A stretch of 46,498 nucleotides of DNA from Pseudomonadota bacterium (lineage in GTDB: Bacteria > Pseudomonadota > Alphaproteobacteria > Rhizobiales > Xanthobacteraceae): positions 1-46,498 of the forward strand of contig CAUJKG010000020.1 in the NCBI GenBank assembly GCA_963205465.1. The letters are read 5' to 3'. A program made the position numbers and the translations under genes. Numbering within the stretch: the first letter of the stretch is position 1; each line of letters starts with the position of its first letter. The notes under the pieces were generated by a model. That model was not told where the DNA came from and ran no database searches. It was given only the letters and a program-made list of their open reading frames with translations. Below, piece by piece: positions 31,931-40,514 of this stretch.

Positions 31931-33289
31931 ATGACGGAGTGGCTGCCGAAGCTGAAAGATGCCTCAGGGCCGGTGTATATCGCCATCGTAGATGCGCTTG
32001 CCTCCGACATCAGAACCGGACGCATTTCGCCCGGCACGCAGTTGATGCCGCAGCGCGATCTCGCAAATCATCTCAACCTCAGCGTAGGCACCGTCACCAA
32101 AGCCTATGCCGAAGCGGAACGGCGCGGACTTATTGTCGGCGAAGTCGGCCGCGGCACTTTTGTACGATCGCGCTACGAGAGCCCGAATGACGGTGCCACG
32201 CGCCGGATCAACCTCACGCTGAACGTACCGCCCCTGATCGGCGCGGAAGCGGTATTGAAAGGCGCCTTCACCGAACTTGCGAACCGCAATCATCTCGCGA
32301 AGCTGCTCGACTATCTGCCGCACCAGGGTGTCTACGAGCACCGCACGAAGATCGCGAACTGGCTCTCCTCCACGCTGCTCGAATGCGCGCCGCAAAACTT
32401 ATTCATTACCAGCGGCGCACAGCATGCCGCCTGGCTGGCGCTCACCGCAGTCGCGCGAGAAGGCGATACCATCGTCGCGGAGCAGTATCCCTACTCCGGT
32501 CTCTCTGCCCTGGCCGAGTTGCAGCATTATCGGCTGGCGGGCGTAGAGCTCGACGACGAAGGCGCCCTCCCGGAATCGCTCGACCATGTACTGGCCGAGA
32601 CCGGCGCGAAGATCGTCTATCTGACCCCCACGTTTCAAACCGCGACCGGCGCGGCGATGGGCGAAAGCCGCCGCAAGCAGATCGCCAAACTCCTGCGCAA
32701 GCATGACGCCTATCTGATCGAGGACGACGTCTATGGCTTCCTGCTGGCCAAGGCGAGAACCCCGATCTCGCGGCATGCGCCGGAACGCAGTTTCTACCTG
32801 ACCAGCTACGCCAAGATGGTGGCGCCTACCCTGCGCACGGGTAGCGTTGTGGTACCCGAGAAATTCCACTCCCGCGCCATCACCGCCCTTCGCGCCGGCA
32901 GCTGGATGACGTCTCCGCTTCTTGCTGCGGTTCTCGTTCACCTGATCGATACCGGCGGCCTCGACGAGCAGATCGAGAGCAAACGAATTCGCGCGGCGCA
33001 ATTATCGCGACAAGTTCGCGGTGCGCTCCGGCCGCTCGTGTTTCCGGAAACGAACGGCTTTCACTACTGGCTGCCGATGCCCGAGAGCTATGACGTTTCA
33101 GATTTTATCGCCCAGGCGTCGGCACGCGGCATCAACATTGCCGCCTCACCATCGTTGCCGGTGAACCAGCGCACCAAGCCGGGGGTCCGGCTTTGCGTTG
33201 GCGGCATCGATAACGACGACGACCTCGCCAACGCCCTTCAGGAAATTTCCCAGCTCGTTTCGCGCAGGGAGTTCATTTCCGTTTTCTGA
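31931..33289 (+). CDS. MocR/PdxR-type GntR regulator with aminotransferase-like domain
   Basis: This 452-aa cytoplasmic regulator joins a GntR winged helix (residues 10-80; QRDLANHLNLSVGTVTKAY, then GLIVGEVGRGTFV) to a fold-type I aminotransferase domain. The PLP site is complete: Asp265 region (LIEDDVYGFL) and the Schiff-base lysine Lys295 (TSYAKMVAPTLRTG). It may bind PLP plus an amino compound as signal. I chose the ATG at 31931 because GGGGAAGAGA precedes it; an in-frame upstream ATG (31871) would lie among the operator repeats. It is divergent from the molybdenum-hydroxylase operon and upstream of an aldehyde dehydrogenase gene. Confidence 0.9.
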   Translation: MTEWLPKLKDASGPVYIAIVDALASDIRTGRISPGTQLMPQRDLANHLNLSVGTVTKAYAEAERRGLIVGEVGRGTFVRSRYESPNDGATRRINLTLNVPPLIGAEAVLKGAFTELANRNHLAKLLDYLPHQGVYEHRTKIANWLSSTLLECAPQNLFITSGAQHAAWLALTAVAREGDTIVAEQYPYSGLSALAELQHYRLAGVELDDEGALPESLDHVLAETGAKIVYLTPTFQTATGAAMGESRRKQIAKLLRKHDAYLIEDDVYGFLLAKARTPISRHAPERSFYLTSYAKMVAPTLRTGSVVVPEKFHSRAITALRAGSWMTSPLLAAVLVHLIDTGGLDEQIESKRIRAAQLSRQVRGALRPLVFPETNGFHYWLPMPESYDVSDFIAQASARGINIAASPSLPVNQRTKPGVRLCVGGIDNDDDLANALQEISQLVSRREFISVF

Positions 33290-33349
33290 CGAACCCCGCT
33301 TCAGTCTAGCGCCCATCATCAATATAAAAGCCATCACGAGGAATTCGCC

Positions 33350-34786
33350 ATGAGCGCCAAATACGGACCGATTTATCTTTGGATCGATGGACAGCGGTTG
33401 AACCCCGCCGGGCGACAGGTTCATGAAGTCGTCGATCCTTCGACCGGCGAGAAACTTGGCGAGTTGCCGCTCGCTTCGAAGGCCGATCTCGATCTCGCCC
33501 TCGAAGCGGCGGAGCGAGCCTTTGCAAGCTGGAAGAGAGTCTCTCCGGTCGAGCGCAGCAACGTCCTGCGGAAGGCAGCGGCCCTGCTCCGCGAGCGCAT
33601 CGATCACATCGCCACGCGGCTGACGCTTGAGGAAGGCAAGACAATTGCCGAATCCCGCATCGAGATCATGACCTGCGCGGAAGTCTTCGAATGGTGCGCG
33701 GAAGAAGGCCGCCGGACTTACGGCCGCCTTATCCCGCCCCGGGTAGCGGGCATTCGCCAGATCGTTCTGAAAGAGCCGATCGGACCGGTAGCCGCCTTCG
33801 CGCCCTGGAATTTTCCCGGCATCACGCCTGCCCGCAAAATTGCTGCGGCGATCGCTGCCGGATGCAGCATCATCATCAAGCCGGCGGAAGAAACGCCCTC
33901 GACTGCACTTTGCTTCGCGGAGGCGCTCCATGATGCAGGCCTTCCAAAAGGCGTTCTCAATATCGTGTTCGGCGTGCCGAGCGAAGTCTCCACCTATCTC
34001 CTTGCCTCGCCGGTGATCCGCAAGCTTTCCTTCACGGGCTCCACAGCGGTCGGAAAGCAGCTTGCGAAGCTCGCCGCGGACGGCGTCAAGCGCGCAACCA
34101 TGGAACTTGGCGGCCACGCGCCTGTGATCGTTTGCAACGACGTGGACATCGATAAGGTCGTTCCTCTGGCGCTCGCTTCCAAGTTCCGCAACGCCGGCCA
34201 AGTTTGCATCTCGCCGACCCGCTTTCATGTGCAGGAAGGCATATTCGATCGCTTCGTTTCATCGTTCTCGAATGCATCCAAAGCGCTGAACGTCGCCAAC
34301 GGCCTCGACGAAAAGAGTCAGATGGGCTCGCTGGCCAACCCTCGCCGCGTTTCGGCAATGGAAACCTACATCTCGGACGCCGAAAAACACGGCGGCAAGA
34401 TTTCCGCCGGCGGCCGCCGCAAAGGCAATACCGGCCTGTTCTGGGAGCCCACGGTGATTTCCGACGTGCCGCAAAGCGCCCGCATCATGAACGAAGAGCC
34501 GTTCGGCGCGGTTGCGGTCTTCAACCGCTTCGGCAAACTCGATGAAGCCATCGCCGAAGCGAACCGCCTGCCTTACGGCCTCGCGGCTTATGCCTTCACC
34601 AACGATCTGCACTCCGCAAAAACCATCGAACATGAAGTGCAAGCCGGCATGATCGGCCTCAATACCTTTCAGGTGACGTTGCCGGAAACGCCCTTCGGCG
34701 GACAGAAGGATTCCGGCTACGGCTCCGAAGGCGGCATCGAAGGCGTCGATGGCTATATGCAGACAAAATACGTCAGCGAAGTCTGA
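33350..34786 (+). CDS. NAD(P)-dependent aldehyde dehydrogenase
   Basis: This 478-aa enzyme oxidises an aldehyde to the acid in the cytoplasm. It has the complete catalytic set: Asn154 (APWNFPG), Lys177 (IIKPAEETP), Glu252 (MELGGHAP) and Cys286 (NAGQVCISPTRF). The sequence type is nearest succinate-semialdehyde/glycolaldehyde-like dehydrogenases, but the substrate cannot be named. GAGGAATTC lies before the ATG. It follows the MocR gene by 60 nt and precedes a hydrolase, so the three may be co-transcribed and belong to the same pathway as the divergent operon (inference). Confidence 0.93.
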   Translation: MSAKYGPIYLWIDGQRLNPAGRQVHEVVDPSTGEKLGELPLASKADLDLALEAAERAFASWKRVSPVERSNVLRKAAALLRERIDHIATRLTLEEGKTIAESRIEIMTCAEVFEWCAEEGRRTYGRLIPPRVAGIRQIVLKEPIGPVAAFAPWNFPGITPARKIAAAIAAGCSIIIKPAEETPSTALCFAEALHDAGLPKGVLNIVFGVPSEVSTYLLASPVIRKLSFTGSTAVGKQLAKLAADGVKRATMELGGHAPVIVCNDVDIDKVVPLALASKFRNAGQVCISPTRFHVQEGIFDRFVSSFSNASKALNVANGLDEKSQMGSLANPRRVSAMETYISDAEKHGGKISAGGRRKGNTGLFWEPTVISDVPQSARIMNEEPFGAVAVFNRFGKLDEAIAEANRLPYGLAAYAFTNDLHSAKTIEHEVQAGMIGLNTFQVTLPETPFGGQKDSGYGSEGGIEGVDGYMQTKYVSEV

Positions 34787-34855
34787 CCTTTGGCGCGACG
34801 TCGAAAAGCGACGCCGCGCATCTACACAAGCCCGCAGAAACAGGATTTCAGTACC

Positions 34856-35659
34856 GTGACAACGCTTCAGTATATTGCAGCCGGCAACGGCGTTTCGCTC
34901 GCTGTCGATGCTGCCCCCGCAAACGGCAAGCCCGCAATCATTCTCAGCAATTCGGTCGGCGCGAGCCTCGGCATGTGGGATGAATTCGTCGCACGCTGCT
35001 CCGGCGACTTCCGCATCATCCGCTACGATACCCGCGGCCACGGCCAATCGCAGATCACCGACGAAGCGATCACCATCGAAACGCTCGGAAACGATGTGCT
35101 ACGGATCATGGATGCGCTTGAGATCGAACAGGCCACGTTCTGCGGCCTGTCGCTCGGCGGTCTCACCGCGCAATGGCTCGGTGTGAACCACGCAGGCCGC
35201 TTCGACGGGATCGTGCTTGCGAACACGGCGGCGAATTTTCCACCGGCGACGATGTGGCACGATCGCGCGAAAGCCGTCCGCGAAGGCGGCATGAGCCCGC
35301 TAGTGCAGGCGACCATCGAACGCTGGTTCACGAAGCCATTTCAGGAAGCCAATCCAAAACGGATCGCGGAAGTCGCGGCGATGATCACAGCCACCTCTCC
35401 CATCGGTTACGCGCGTTGCTGCGAAGTGCTCGCTTCGACCGACATGCTGCCGGCACTCCCTTCGCTCGCCCTTCCCGTTCGCATCATCTGTGGCGAGAAG
35501 GATCCGTCGACGACGATTGCGCGCGGCGAAGAGCTTGCCAAGGCAATTCCAAATAGCAGCATGGCGGTTCTGGATGCAGCGCACATCTCGGCCATCGAGG
35601 CTGCCGATACCTTTGCCGAGAGCGTAAAAGAGTTTTGCTCCACGCTGCGCCGGAAGTAA
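34856..35659 (+). CDS. Alpha/beta hydrolase, 3-oxoadipate enol-lactonase (PcaD)-like
   Basis: This 267-aa hydrolase has a full catalytic triad: Ser99 (FCGLSLGGL), Asp216 (CGEKDPST) and His243 (DAAHIS). The N-terminal part (NSVGASLGMWDEF and RYDTRGHGQS) closely follows PcaD enol-lactonases, which open 3-oxoadipate enol-lactone; other lactone or ester substrates are possible. I chose the GTG at 34856, with AGGA about 11 nt upstream; a TTG at 34790 would add 22 basic residues that the family lacks. It lies downstream of the aldehyde dehydrogenase in the same direction. Confidence 0.85.
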   Translation: MTTLQYIAAGNGVSLAVDAAPANGKPAIILSNSVGASLGMWDEFVARCSGDFRIIRYDTRGHGQSQITDEAITIETLGNDVLRIMDALEIEQATFCGLSLGGLTAQWLGVNHAGRFDGIVLANTAANFPPATMWHDRAKAVREGGMSPLVQATIERWFTKPFQEANPKRIAEVAAMITATSPIGYARCCEVLASTDMLPALPSLALPVRIICGEKDPSTTIARGEELAKAIPNSSMAVLDAAHISAIEAADTFAESVKEFCSTLRRK

Positions 35660-35664
35660 CGATC

Positions 35665-35888
35665 CGCTACCTCAAGGCAAAGGAGACTGCGCCGTCATAG
35701 GTGCGCCGAAACTTATCGGCGGCTTCACCGATGCGGAATGGAAATCGATCATCAAGGCGCTCCACCTCGGCGGCGTGATCACCGAAACCAACATTCCGAT
35801 GAGCAAGCTCTATTCGAGCGCGCTCGCCGAGCAGTACAACAAGTTCGACCATGCCGCGATCATCGCACGGGCAAAGGCCGCGAAGTAA
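35665..35888 (+). pseudogene. Remnant of an ABC transporter substrate-binding protein (C-terminus only)
   Basis: A reading frame ending at TAA 35886-35888 gives a peptide such as FTDAEWKSIIKALHLGG, then a final helix rich in Ala and Lys. This looks like the last 60 residues of a nitrate/taurine-type binding protein. No usable start codon or full gene lies upstream; the adjacent frame (RYLKAKETAPS, then TAG at 35698-35700) reads like the preceding part shifted by one base. So it is probably a truncated and frameshifted relic. A strong terminator follows directly, as expected for the end of an old operon. A small protein from a rare start codon is the less likely alternative. Confidence 0.45.
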
Positions 35889-35911
35889 CCGGCTAAGTCC
35901 TCAACTGTGCC

Positions 35912-35937
35912 GCCCCGGCTTCGGCCGGGGCTTTTTT
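35912..35937 (+). terminator. Strong rho-independent terminator
   Basis: GCCCCGGC-TTCG-GCCGGGGC is a perfect 8-bp stem with a UUCG tetraloop, followed by six T residues (35932-35937). It ends the rightward MocR-aldehyde dehydrogenase-hydrolase unit and the remnant behind it. Confidence 0.95.
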
Positions 35938-36036
35938 GCCCGGTTCTGCTGGCAAGCGGCCTAAACGCAGCTTTTCTTGCGCGGCGAATTGGCTTGGCCG
36001 CAGGACGCCGAAAAGTGCTAGTTCTGGCCCGGACCA

Positions 36037-36351
36037 ATGGATGCCCTTATGCCCGCAGACAAAGACCCGCGCGACATCGAAATCATCCCGCCGGATAGCG
36101 CCAACCGGCGGCAGCGCGACGCCGAATGGATTTACGTTTCGTTTGACGGCAACCGGACATCCTTCTCGGAACTACCGCTGCATAAGCGGATTCTGCTCGG
36201 CGCCACCTGGCTTGCCGGGCTGCTTATTTTCGGCTTCGTCATTTTCCTGATCGTTGCAAGCGCGGTACTCATCTGGATCCCGCTCCTGCTTGCGATCGGC
36301 CTCATTACTGCTGGCTACATCTTTTTCCGCACACGATTCATGCGGCGATAA
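36037..36351 (+). CDS. Small membrane protein of unknown function
   Basis: This 104-aa protein has a hydrophilic N-terminal half (ADKDPRDIEIIPPDSANRRQ, then WIYVSFDGNRTSFSELPLHK) and two adjacent membrane helices (about residues 52-75 and 77-96), ending in a basic RTRFMRR tail. I do not recognise the family with certainty, though such short two-helix proteins are common in Hyphomicrobiales. The first ATG (36037) has no clear ribosome site; a second ATG at 36049 is possible. It stands alone between a terminator and the convergent SDR gene. Confidence 0.65.
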   Translation: MDALMPADKDPRDIEIIPPDSANRRQRDAEWIYVSFDGNRTSFSELPLHKRILLGATWLAGLLIFGFVIFLIVASAVLIWIPLLLAIGLITAGYIFFRTRFMRR

Positions 36352-36412
36352 ATTCGCTACGCTCTTTCGCTCTTTTTCGGCTGCGGCAGCGCCGGACGGG
36401 CAAGCAACGCCG

Positions 36413-37171
36413 TCAGTGCATTACCACGCCGCCATCGACGACAAGCGTCTGGCCCGTGATGAAGTTGCAGTCATCGCTCGCAAAAAAGATCAGCGCGCCA
36501 AGAATATCCTCCGGCACCGACTCGCGTTTGATCGCTCGGGTAGCGATGACCGAGTCCATCACCTTGGTCCAGTCAGCATGGTTCTTGACGTTGGCACTTG
36601 CCACCAAACCGGGAGCAATTGCATTCACGCAAATGTTGCTGTCGCTCAGTTCGCGTGCAATCGAACGGGTAAGCGCGACAATCGCTCCCTTTGACGTCAC
36701 GTAGTGGAGCAGCATTGCGGTTCCCTTGAACACGGTCGCCGACGAGATGTTGATAATCTTGCCACCGCCAGACTGCTTCATCAGAGGCACGACCGCCTTG
36801 ATGGTCTGCCAGGTACCCCGGACGTTGACTTTCATCACGCGGTCCCACTCGTCTTCGGAAAGCGTGTCATAGCTTCCCATCCGAAGCGCCCCGAAAAGCG
36901 CGGCGTTATTGACGAGAATGTCGGCGCGGCCGAACGCATTCTTCGTCGCCGAAACCATCTTCTCCAAAGACTCGTTACTCGTAATATCGGCCACGACACC
37001 GATGGCTTCGCCCCCGATCTCCTTGATCGCGGCAACCGTTTCCACCGGCTCCACTACGTCGGAAATGCTGACCTTTGCTCCTGCTTTCGCAAGTTCGAGC
37101 GCATAAGCCCTGCCGATCCCTTGCGCGGCACCGGTTACGATCGCCACTTTGTTCGCCAGCCTGCCGCTCAT
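36413..37171 (-). CDS. Short-chain dehydrogenase/reductase
   Basis: This 252-aa NAD(P)-dependent oxidoreductase has the cofactor motif TGAAQGIGRA (about 13-22), the NNAAL segment, the catalytic Ser-Tyr-Lys (INISSATVF and HYVTSKGAI) and the C-terminal FITGQTLVVDGG typical of classical SDRs. An acidic residue after the second strand (SDVVEP) suggests NAD preference. It lies leftward 236 nt beyond the branched-chain-type binding-protein gene, without a clear terminator between, so co-transcription is possible. The substrate is unknown. Confidence 0.92.
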   Translation of the reverse strand: MSGRLANKVAIVTGAAQGIGRAYALELAKAGAKVSISDVVEPVETVAAIKEIGGEAIGVVADITSNESLEKMVSATKNAFGRADILVNNAALFGALRMGSYDTLSEDEWDRVMKVNVRGTWQTIKAVVPLMKQSGGGKIINISSATVFKGTAMLLHYVTSKGAIVALTRSIARELSDSNICVNAIAPGLVASANVKNHADWTKVMDSVIATRAIKRESVPEDILGALIFFASDDCNFITGQTLVVDGGVVMH

Positions 37172-37407
37172 CCAATGCTCCCGATATTCATTCTTAAACC
37201 GTCAGTGCCCCGAAGGCCCCGACCGCATAAACTCGCCGTGACTCATGTTGATCACGTCAAATAATCGTCAGGCTCACGGGCAACCAAGATAATCGCAATG
37301 CCGTGCACGAGACCGTCAATTATCTACGGCGCGAGAATGAACTGAAGATAGTCAGCCTCAAGCATAGAAGCTTTTCCTCAGCATTCTTGCGCCGCAGCCC
37401 GGGAGGA

Positions 37408-38586
37408 TTAGAAGCGCGTGCAGGCATCGGGTCCGATCGCATCGGCAGCCGAAATCGTGCTCACGACCTTGAACTGACCGTTCTCGATGCGAACGATGAA
37501 CATCGGCGACATGGCCTGATGGTCTCCGCCACGGATGGTTTTCTGTCCTTGTGGGGTCATCCACGAAAGGTTCCGGAGCGCATCACGCAGCTTGTCAGTC
37601 TCGATCGAACCGGCCTTCTCGGCAGCAGCCTTGTAGGCATAGAGCATGCCGTAGGAGTCAGCGGCGAAGAGATCCGGATCTTCCTGGAACTTCGCGCGGA
37701 ACGCCGCCACGAACTTCTTGTTTTCCGGCGTGTCGATCAGCGGCGAATAGCCGATGCCGGTGACATAGCCTTCCGCAGCCTTACCCAGCGCCGTGATGTT
37801 CTGCCCGGTGACCGTACCTGCGGAACCGATGACCGATACATTGCGGAGCATATTAAACTCCTGCATCTGCGTGAGCAGGCGAACGGTGTCGTTACCCGCT
37901 GTCGAAAGATAAATAACGTCAGGGCGCGCGGAGCGAATTTGACCGAAATACTGCGAGTAATCCTTAGAATCTAGCGGCGCGAAAATTTCGCCAATCGACT
38001 TGATGTTGAGGCTCTCGGCGCTGCGCTTGAAAGCGGCAACCGTCGAACGGCCCATTTCATAGTCGGGACCGACGAGGAACAGCTTGGCCTGCGGCTTTTC
38101 CTTCTTGAGCCAGGCGGCGAGCGCAACCGATTGCTGCTCGGCGCGTGCATTGACGCGGAACACGTTCGGCGAGCAGCGGTCGCCGGTGATGGAGTCGGCG
38201 TAAGACACCGTGGTCGAGACAAGACGATTGTTACGCTCGCCAAGCAGGCCGACCGCGAGCGTGGACGCAGAGTTCACGGTGCCGGTCAGGAAGTCCACTT
38301 TCTCCACCTGCAACAACCGCTCTGCCTTCTGCACAGCGACGGCAGGATTCGCTTCTTCGTCCTCGAACAGGAGCACAAGTTTGCGGCCATTGATGCCGCC
38401 CGCATCGTTGATCTCGGCGGCAGCGAGTTCGAAGCCCCAGCGAACGGTGCGGCCGATGCCCGCGTATCCGCCGGAAAGCGGCGTCACGACGCCGATCTTG
38501 ATCGGCTCCTGCGCATAAACCGGCGGGGTTGGCGCTATGGCAAGCACCGCGCCTGCAACAGCCAAAGTTGTAGCGAGTTTCTTCAA
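37408..38586 (-). CDS. Branched-chain-amino-acid-type ABC substrate-binding protein
   Basis: This periplasmic binding protein of 392 aa has a Sec signal ending at VYAQ (about 25). The family start is IKIGVVTPLSGGYAGIG, with INDAGGINGRKL and the ligand-site region TGTVNSASTLAVG following. In this family many members bind aromatic acids rather than amino acids. The start is a TTG (38584-38586) with a strong AAGGGAGGAG upstream. A promoter with TTGACA and TATCAT, overlapped by an inverted repeat, lies in the gap shared with the divergent MarR gene. It has no permeases of its own nearby; livHMGF at 42988-46268 could serve it. Confidence 0.93.
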   Translation of the reverse strand: MKKLATTLAVAGAVLAIAPTPPVYAQEPIKIGVVTPLSGGYAGIGRTVRWGFELAAAEINDAGGINGRKLVLLFEDEEANPAVAVQKAERLLQVEKVDFLTGTVNSASTLAVGLLGERNNRLVSTTVSYADSITGDRCSPNVFRVNARAEQQSVALAAWLKKEKPQAKLFLVGPDYEMGRSTVAAFKRSAESLNIKSIGEIFAPLDSKDYSQYFGQIRSARPDVIYLSTAGNDTVRLLTQMQEFNMLRNVSVIGSAGTVTGQNITALGKAAEGYVTGIGYSPLIDTPENKKFVAAFRAKFQEDPDLFAADSYGMLYAYKAAAEKAGSIETDKLRDALRNLSWMTPQGQKTIRGGDHQAMSPMFIVRIENGQFKVVSTISAADAIGPDACTRF

Positions 38587-38610
38587 GGTCTCCTCCCTTA
38601 TGAGTATTTC

Positions 38611-38678
38611 GACTGATTGTTCTAGTTCTTTTGGGGCAATGATATTGTTCGGAATGTTGATTTGTCAACCAATCAGTC
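38611..38678. promoter_or_regulatory. Long-range inverted repeat GACTGATTG / CAATCAGTC in the binding-protein/MarR gap
   Basis: GACTGATTG (38611-38619) and CAATCAGTC (38670-38678) are perfect 9-bp inverted arms, 50 nt apart. They bracket the promoter of the binding-protein gene. They may be two half-sites for a looping regulator or could base-pair in RNA; function is not known. A separate CCGTTG-N5-CAACGG hairpin-like repeat (38702-38718) lies closer to the MarR gene. Confidence 0.4.
38639..38668 (-). promoter_or_regulatory. Promoter of the binding-protein gene with overlapping GTTGA-N4-TCAAC operator
   Basis: On the minus strand TTGACA (38663-38668) and TATCAT (38639-38644) are 18 nt apart, a good sigma-70 type promoter with a start near 38632. 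The inverted repeat GTTGATTTGTCAAC (38656-38669, read on the plus strand) covers the -35 box. A near-identical repeat lies upstream of the P450 gene. The MarR protein encoded next is the obvious candidate repressor (inference). Confidence 0.6.
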
Positions 38679-38773
38679 CGCTTTCCAACGAATCTAATAA
38701 CCCGTTGCGGATCAACGGATTGCGGCGATTTCGGCTATAATGGCTGCATGCGATTCAGTGCCTGGGGTGCCCG

Positions 38774-39301
38774 ATGACGCCGAACAAACGATCTGCCGCG
38801 AGCCGCACGGTTCTCGACCTCGATCGTCACATTCCCTATTTCTTCACGTACATTTCCAACAAACTTTCGAGCGGCGCAGGCCGGCTCTATCGAAAGCATT
38901 TCGGCATCGGCATCACCGAATGGCGCATCATGGGGGTGCTGGCAGGCTACCCCGAAATCAACGCGAACCAGATCTGTATCAAGATCGGAATGGATAAGGC
39001 CGCGATCAGCCGCAGCCTGCAAATCCTCGAAAAGCAGAAGCTCATCTTTTTCACCAACACCGACGACAACCGGACGCGAAGCATCTCGCTGACGCCGAGC
39101 GGTTATAAAGTTCACGACCAGATTATCGAGATCGCGCTCGAGCGGGAAAACCTACTGGTCGCTAAATTCACGAACGAAGAGCGCCGCCTGTTCGAGAAAT
39201 TCCTGCGCAATCTTCGTACGGAGGTCGCCAACGTCAATGCGTGGGATCCTTTCGAGAAGCCCCCCGCTCCCAATCGCAAGCGCTCCGGTCAGGCCGGCTG
39301 A
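38774..39301 (+). CDS. MarR-family transcriptional regulator
   Basis: This 175-aa dimeric winged-helix repressor has the recognition helix in ANQICIKIGMDKAAISRSLQ (about 69-88) and the wing in TDDNRTRSISLTPSG, both typical of MarR proteins that release DNA on binding aromatic acids. It is divergent from the binding-protein gene and convergent with the P450 reductase gene, which it overlaps by 13 nt at the 3' ends. Inverted repeats with TTG/CAA arms in its upstream region and upstream of the P450 gene fit MarR operators. Confidence 0.93.
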   Translation: MTPNKRSAASRTVLDLDRHIPYFFTYISNKLSSGAGRLYRKHFGIGITEWRIMGVLAGYPEINANQICIKIGMDKAAISRSLQILEKQKLIFFTNTDDNRTRSISLTPSGYKVHDQIIEIALERENLLVAKFTNEERRLFEKFLRNLRTEVANVNAWDPFEKPPAPNRKRSGQAG

Positions 39302-40509
39302 TTGCGGACAAGAAATTTTTTGAGCGAGAAATCGGGCTCAAGAAAATCCTGCTTGGTGAGCGGAATATTACCCGCAAACAATTTTCTCGCATCCATGTGA
39401 TCAGCCGGCGCATTGATCGACTCGATCGCGACGCACTTGCCTTCCTTGAAGCAATAGACGGAGAATTTCTTCTCCTCCGGATTTCCGCGCAGGATCGCCT
39501 CGTCGTGCCCACCGCTCAGACCGGCGATCTGCAGCTTGACGTTATGCTGGTCGCTCCAGAACCACGGCACCGCCCGATACGGAGCCTGCTTGTTCCCCAT
39601 GATCACAGCGGCCACGAATTTTGCCTGATCGACCGCATTCTGCACGGATTCGATACGGATCAGACCGTCCGCATAGACCGAACGGAAGGCAGCACAATCG
39701 CCGATGGCGAAAATGGCGGGATCAGCAGTCGACAGAAACTCGTCGACCACAATGCCGTTTCTGGTTTCAAGGCCGGCAGCCTCGGCGAGCGCCACATTCG
39801 GCTCGATCCCGATGCCGGCAAACACGAGATCGGCGAGAAGCACTTCGCCCGTAATGTGCACTTCCGCTTTGCCGTCCGCCAGGGGCTTGTAGCTGACGCT
39901 GCCTGCATCACAACGCAGATCAACGCCGTTCTCTTCATGCAAGCTACGCACAAAATTCGAAGTCGGCACGCTTACCGATCTCGCCAGCACCCGCGGCGCG
40001 ATGTCGACGACGGTTACTTTATGCCCGAGCCCGCGCAAAGAAGAAGCGACTTCAAGACCGACAAAACCCGCACCGATGATTACAACGCGGCGCGGCTCCG
40101 AAAGGCGCTCGCGAATGCGGTCCGCATCGCTCCGCGTCCGCAACATCAGAATGCCGTCGGAATCGCCGGGAAATCTACGATTGCTGCCGCCGAGCGCAAG
40201 GATCAGATAAGCATAGTTTTCTGCCTGCCCCGAGGACAGGCGCACCTCCCGCTTTGAGCGATCGATCGATACGACGCTCACGTCACGCAGAAGCTCGATC
40301 TGCTTGTCGATGAAAATTTTCTCGGCGCGCAGGGGAAGCGGACTCGCGCCGCTCTTGAGATAAGTCTTCGATAGTGGGGGCCGCTGATACGGGAGGTCTG
40401 TCTCATCGCCCACGAGCACGATACGCCCCGCGTGCCCCAGATCCCGCAGGGAGATCGCCGCCTGCGTGCCGGCCTGCCCTGCTCCGGCGATGATGATCGT
40501 ATCGTTCAT
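39289..40509 (-). CDS. FAD/NAD-dependent ferredoxin reductase (putidaredoxin-reductase type)
   Basis: This 406-aa flavoprotein transfers electrons from NADH to the ferredoxin of the P450 system. It has the FAD motif IIAGAGQAGTQAAISLR (about 5-21), the RPPLSK segment, the NAD motif VVIIGAGFVGLEVASSLRG (about 146-164) and the second FAD site FAIGDCAAF. A C-terminal reductase domain follows (FWSDQHNVKLQIAG). Length and order match putidaredoxin or palustrisredoxin reductase. It follows the ferredoxin gene by 5 nt. Its 3' end overlaps the convergent MarR gene, so the two messages share complementary ends. Confidence 0.94.
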   Translation of the reverse strand: MNDTIIIAGAGQAGTQAAISLRDLGHAGRIVLVGDETDLPYQRPPLSKTYLKSGASPLPLRAEKIFIDKQIELLRDVSVVSIDRSKREVRLSSGQAENYAYLILALGGSNRRFPGDSDGILMLRTRSDADRIRERLSEPRRVVIIGAGFVGLEVASSLRGLGHKVTVVDIAPRVLARSVSVPTSNFVRSLHEENGVDLRCDAGSVSYKPLADGKAEVHITGEVLLADLVFAGIGIEPNVALAEAAGLETRNGIVVDEFLSTADPAIFAIGDCAAFRSVYADGLIRIESVQNAVDQAKFVAAVIMGNKQAPYRAVPWFWSDQHNVKLQIAGLSGGHDEAILRGNPEEKKFSVYCFKEGKCVAIESINAPADHMDARKLFAGNIPLTKQDFLEPDFSLKKFLVRNQPA

Positions 40510-40514
40510 GCGCT

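Noticed and set aside
37172..37407. GTTGATCACGTCAA near 37248 as a third MarR site upstream of the SDR gene
   Set aside because: The arm spacing is 5 rather than 4 and the last base differs, so it does not match the two good sites well enough.
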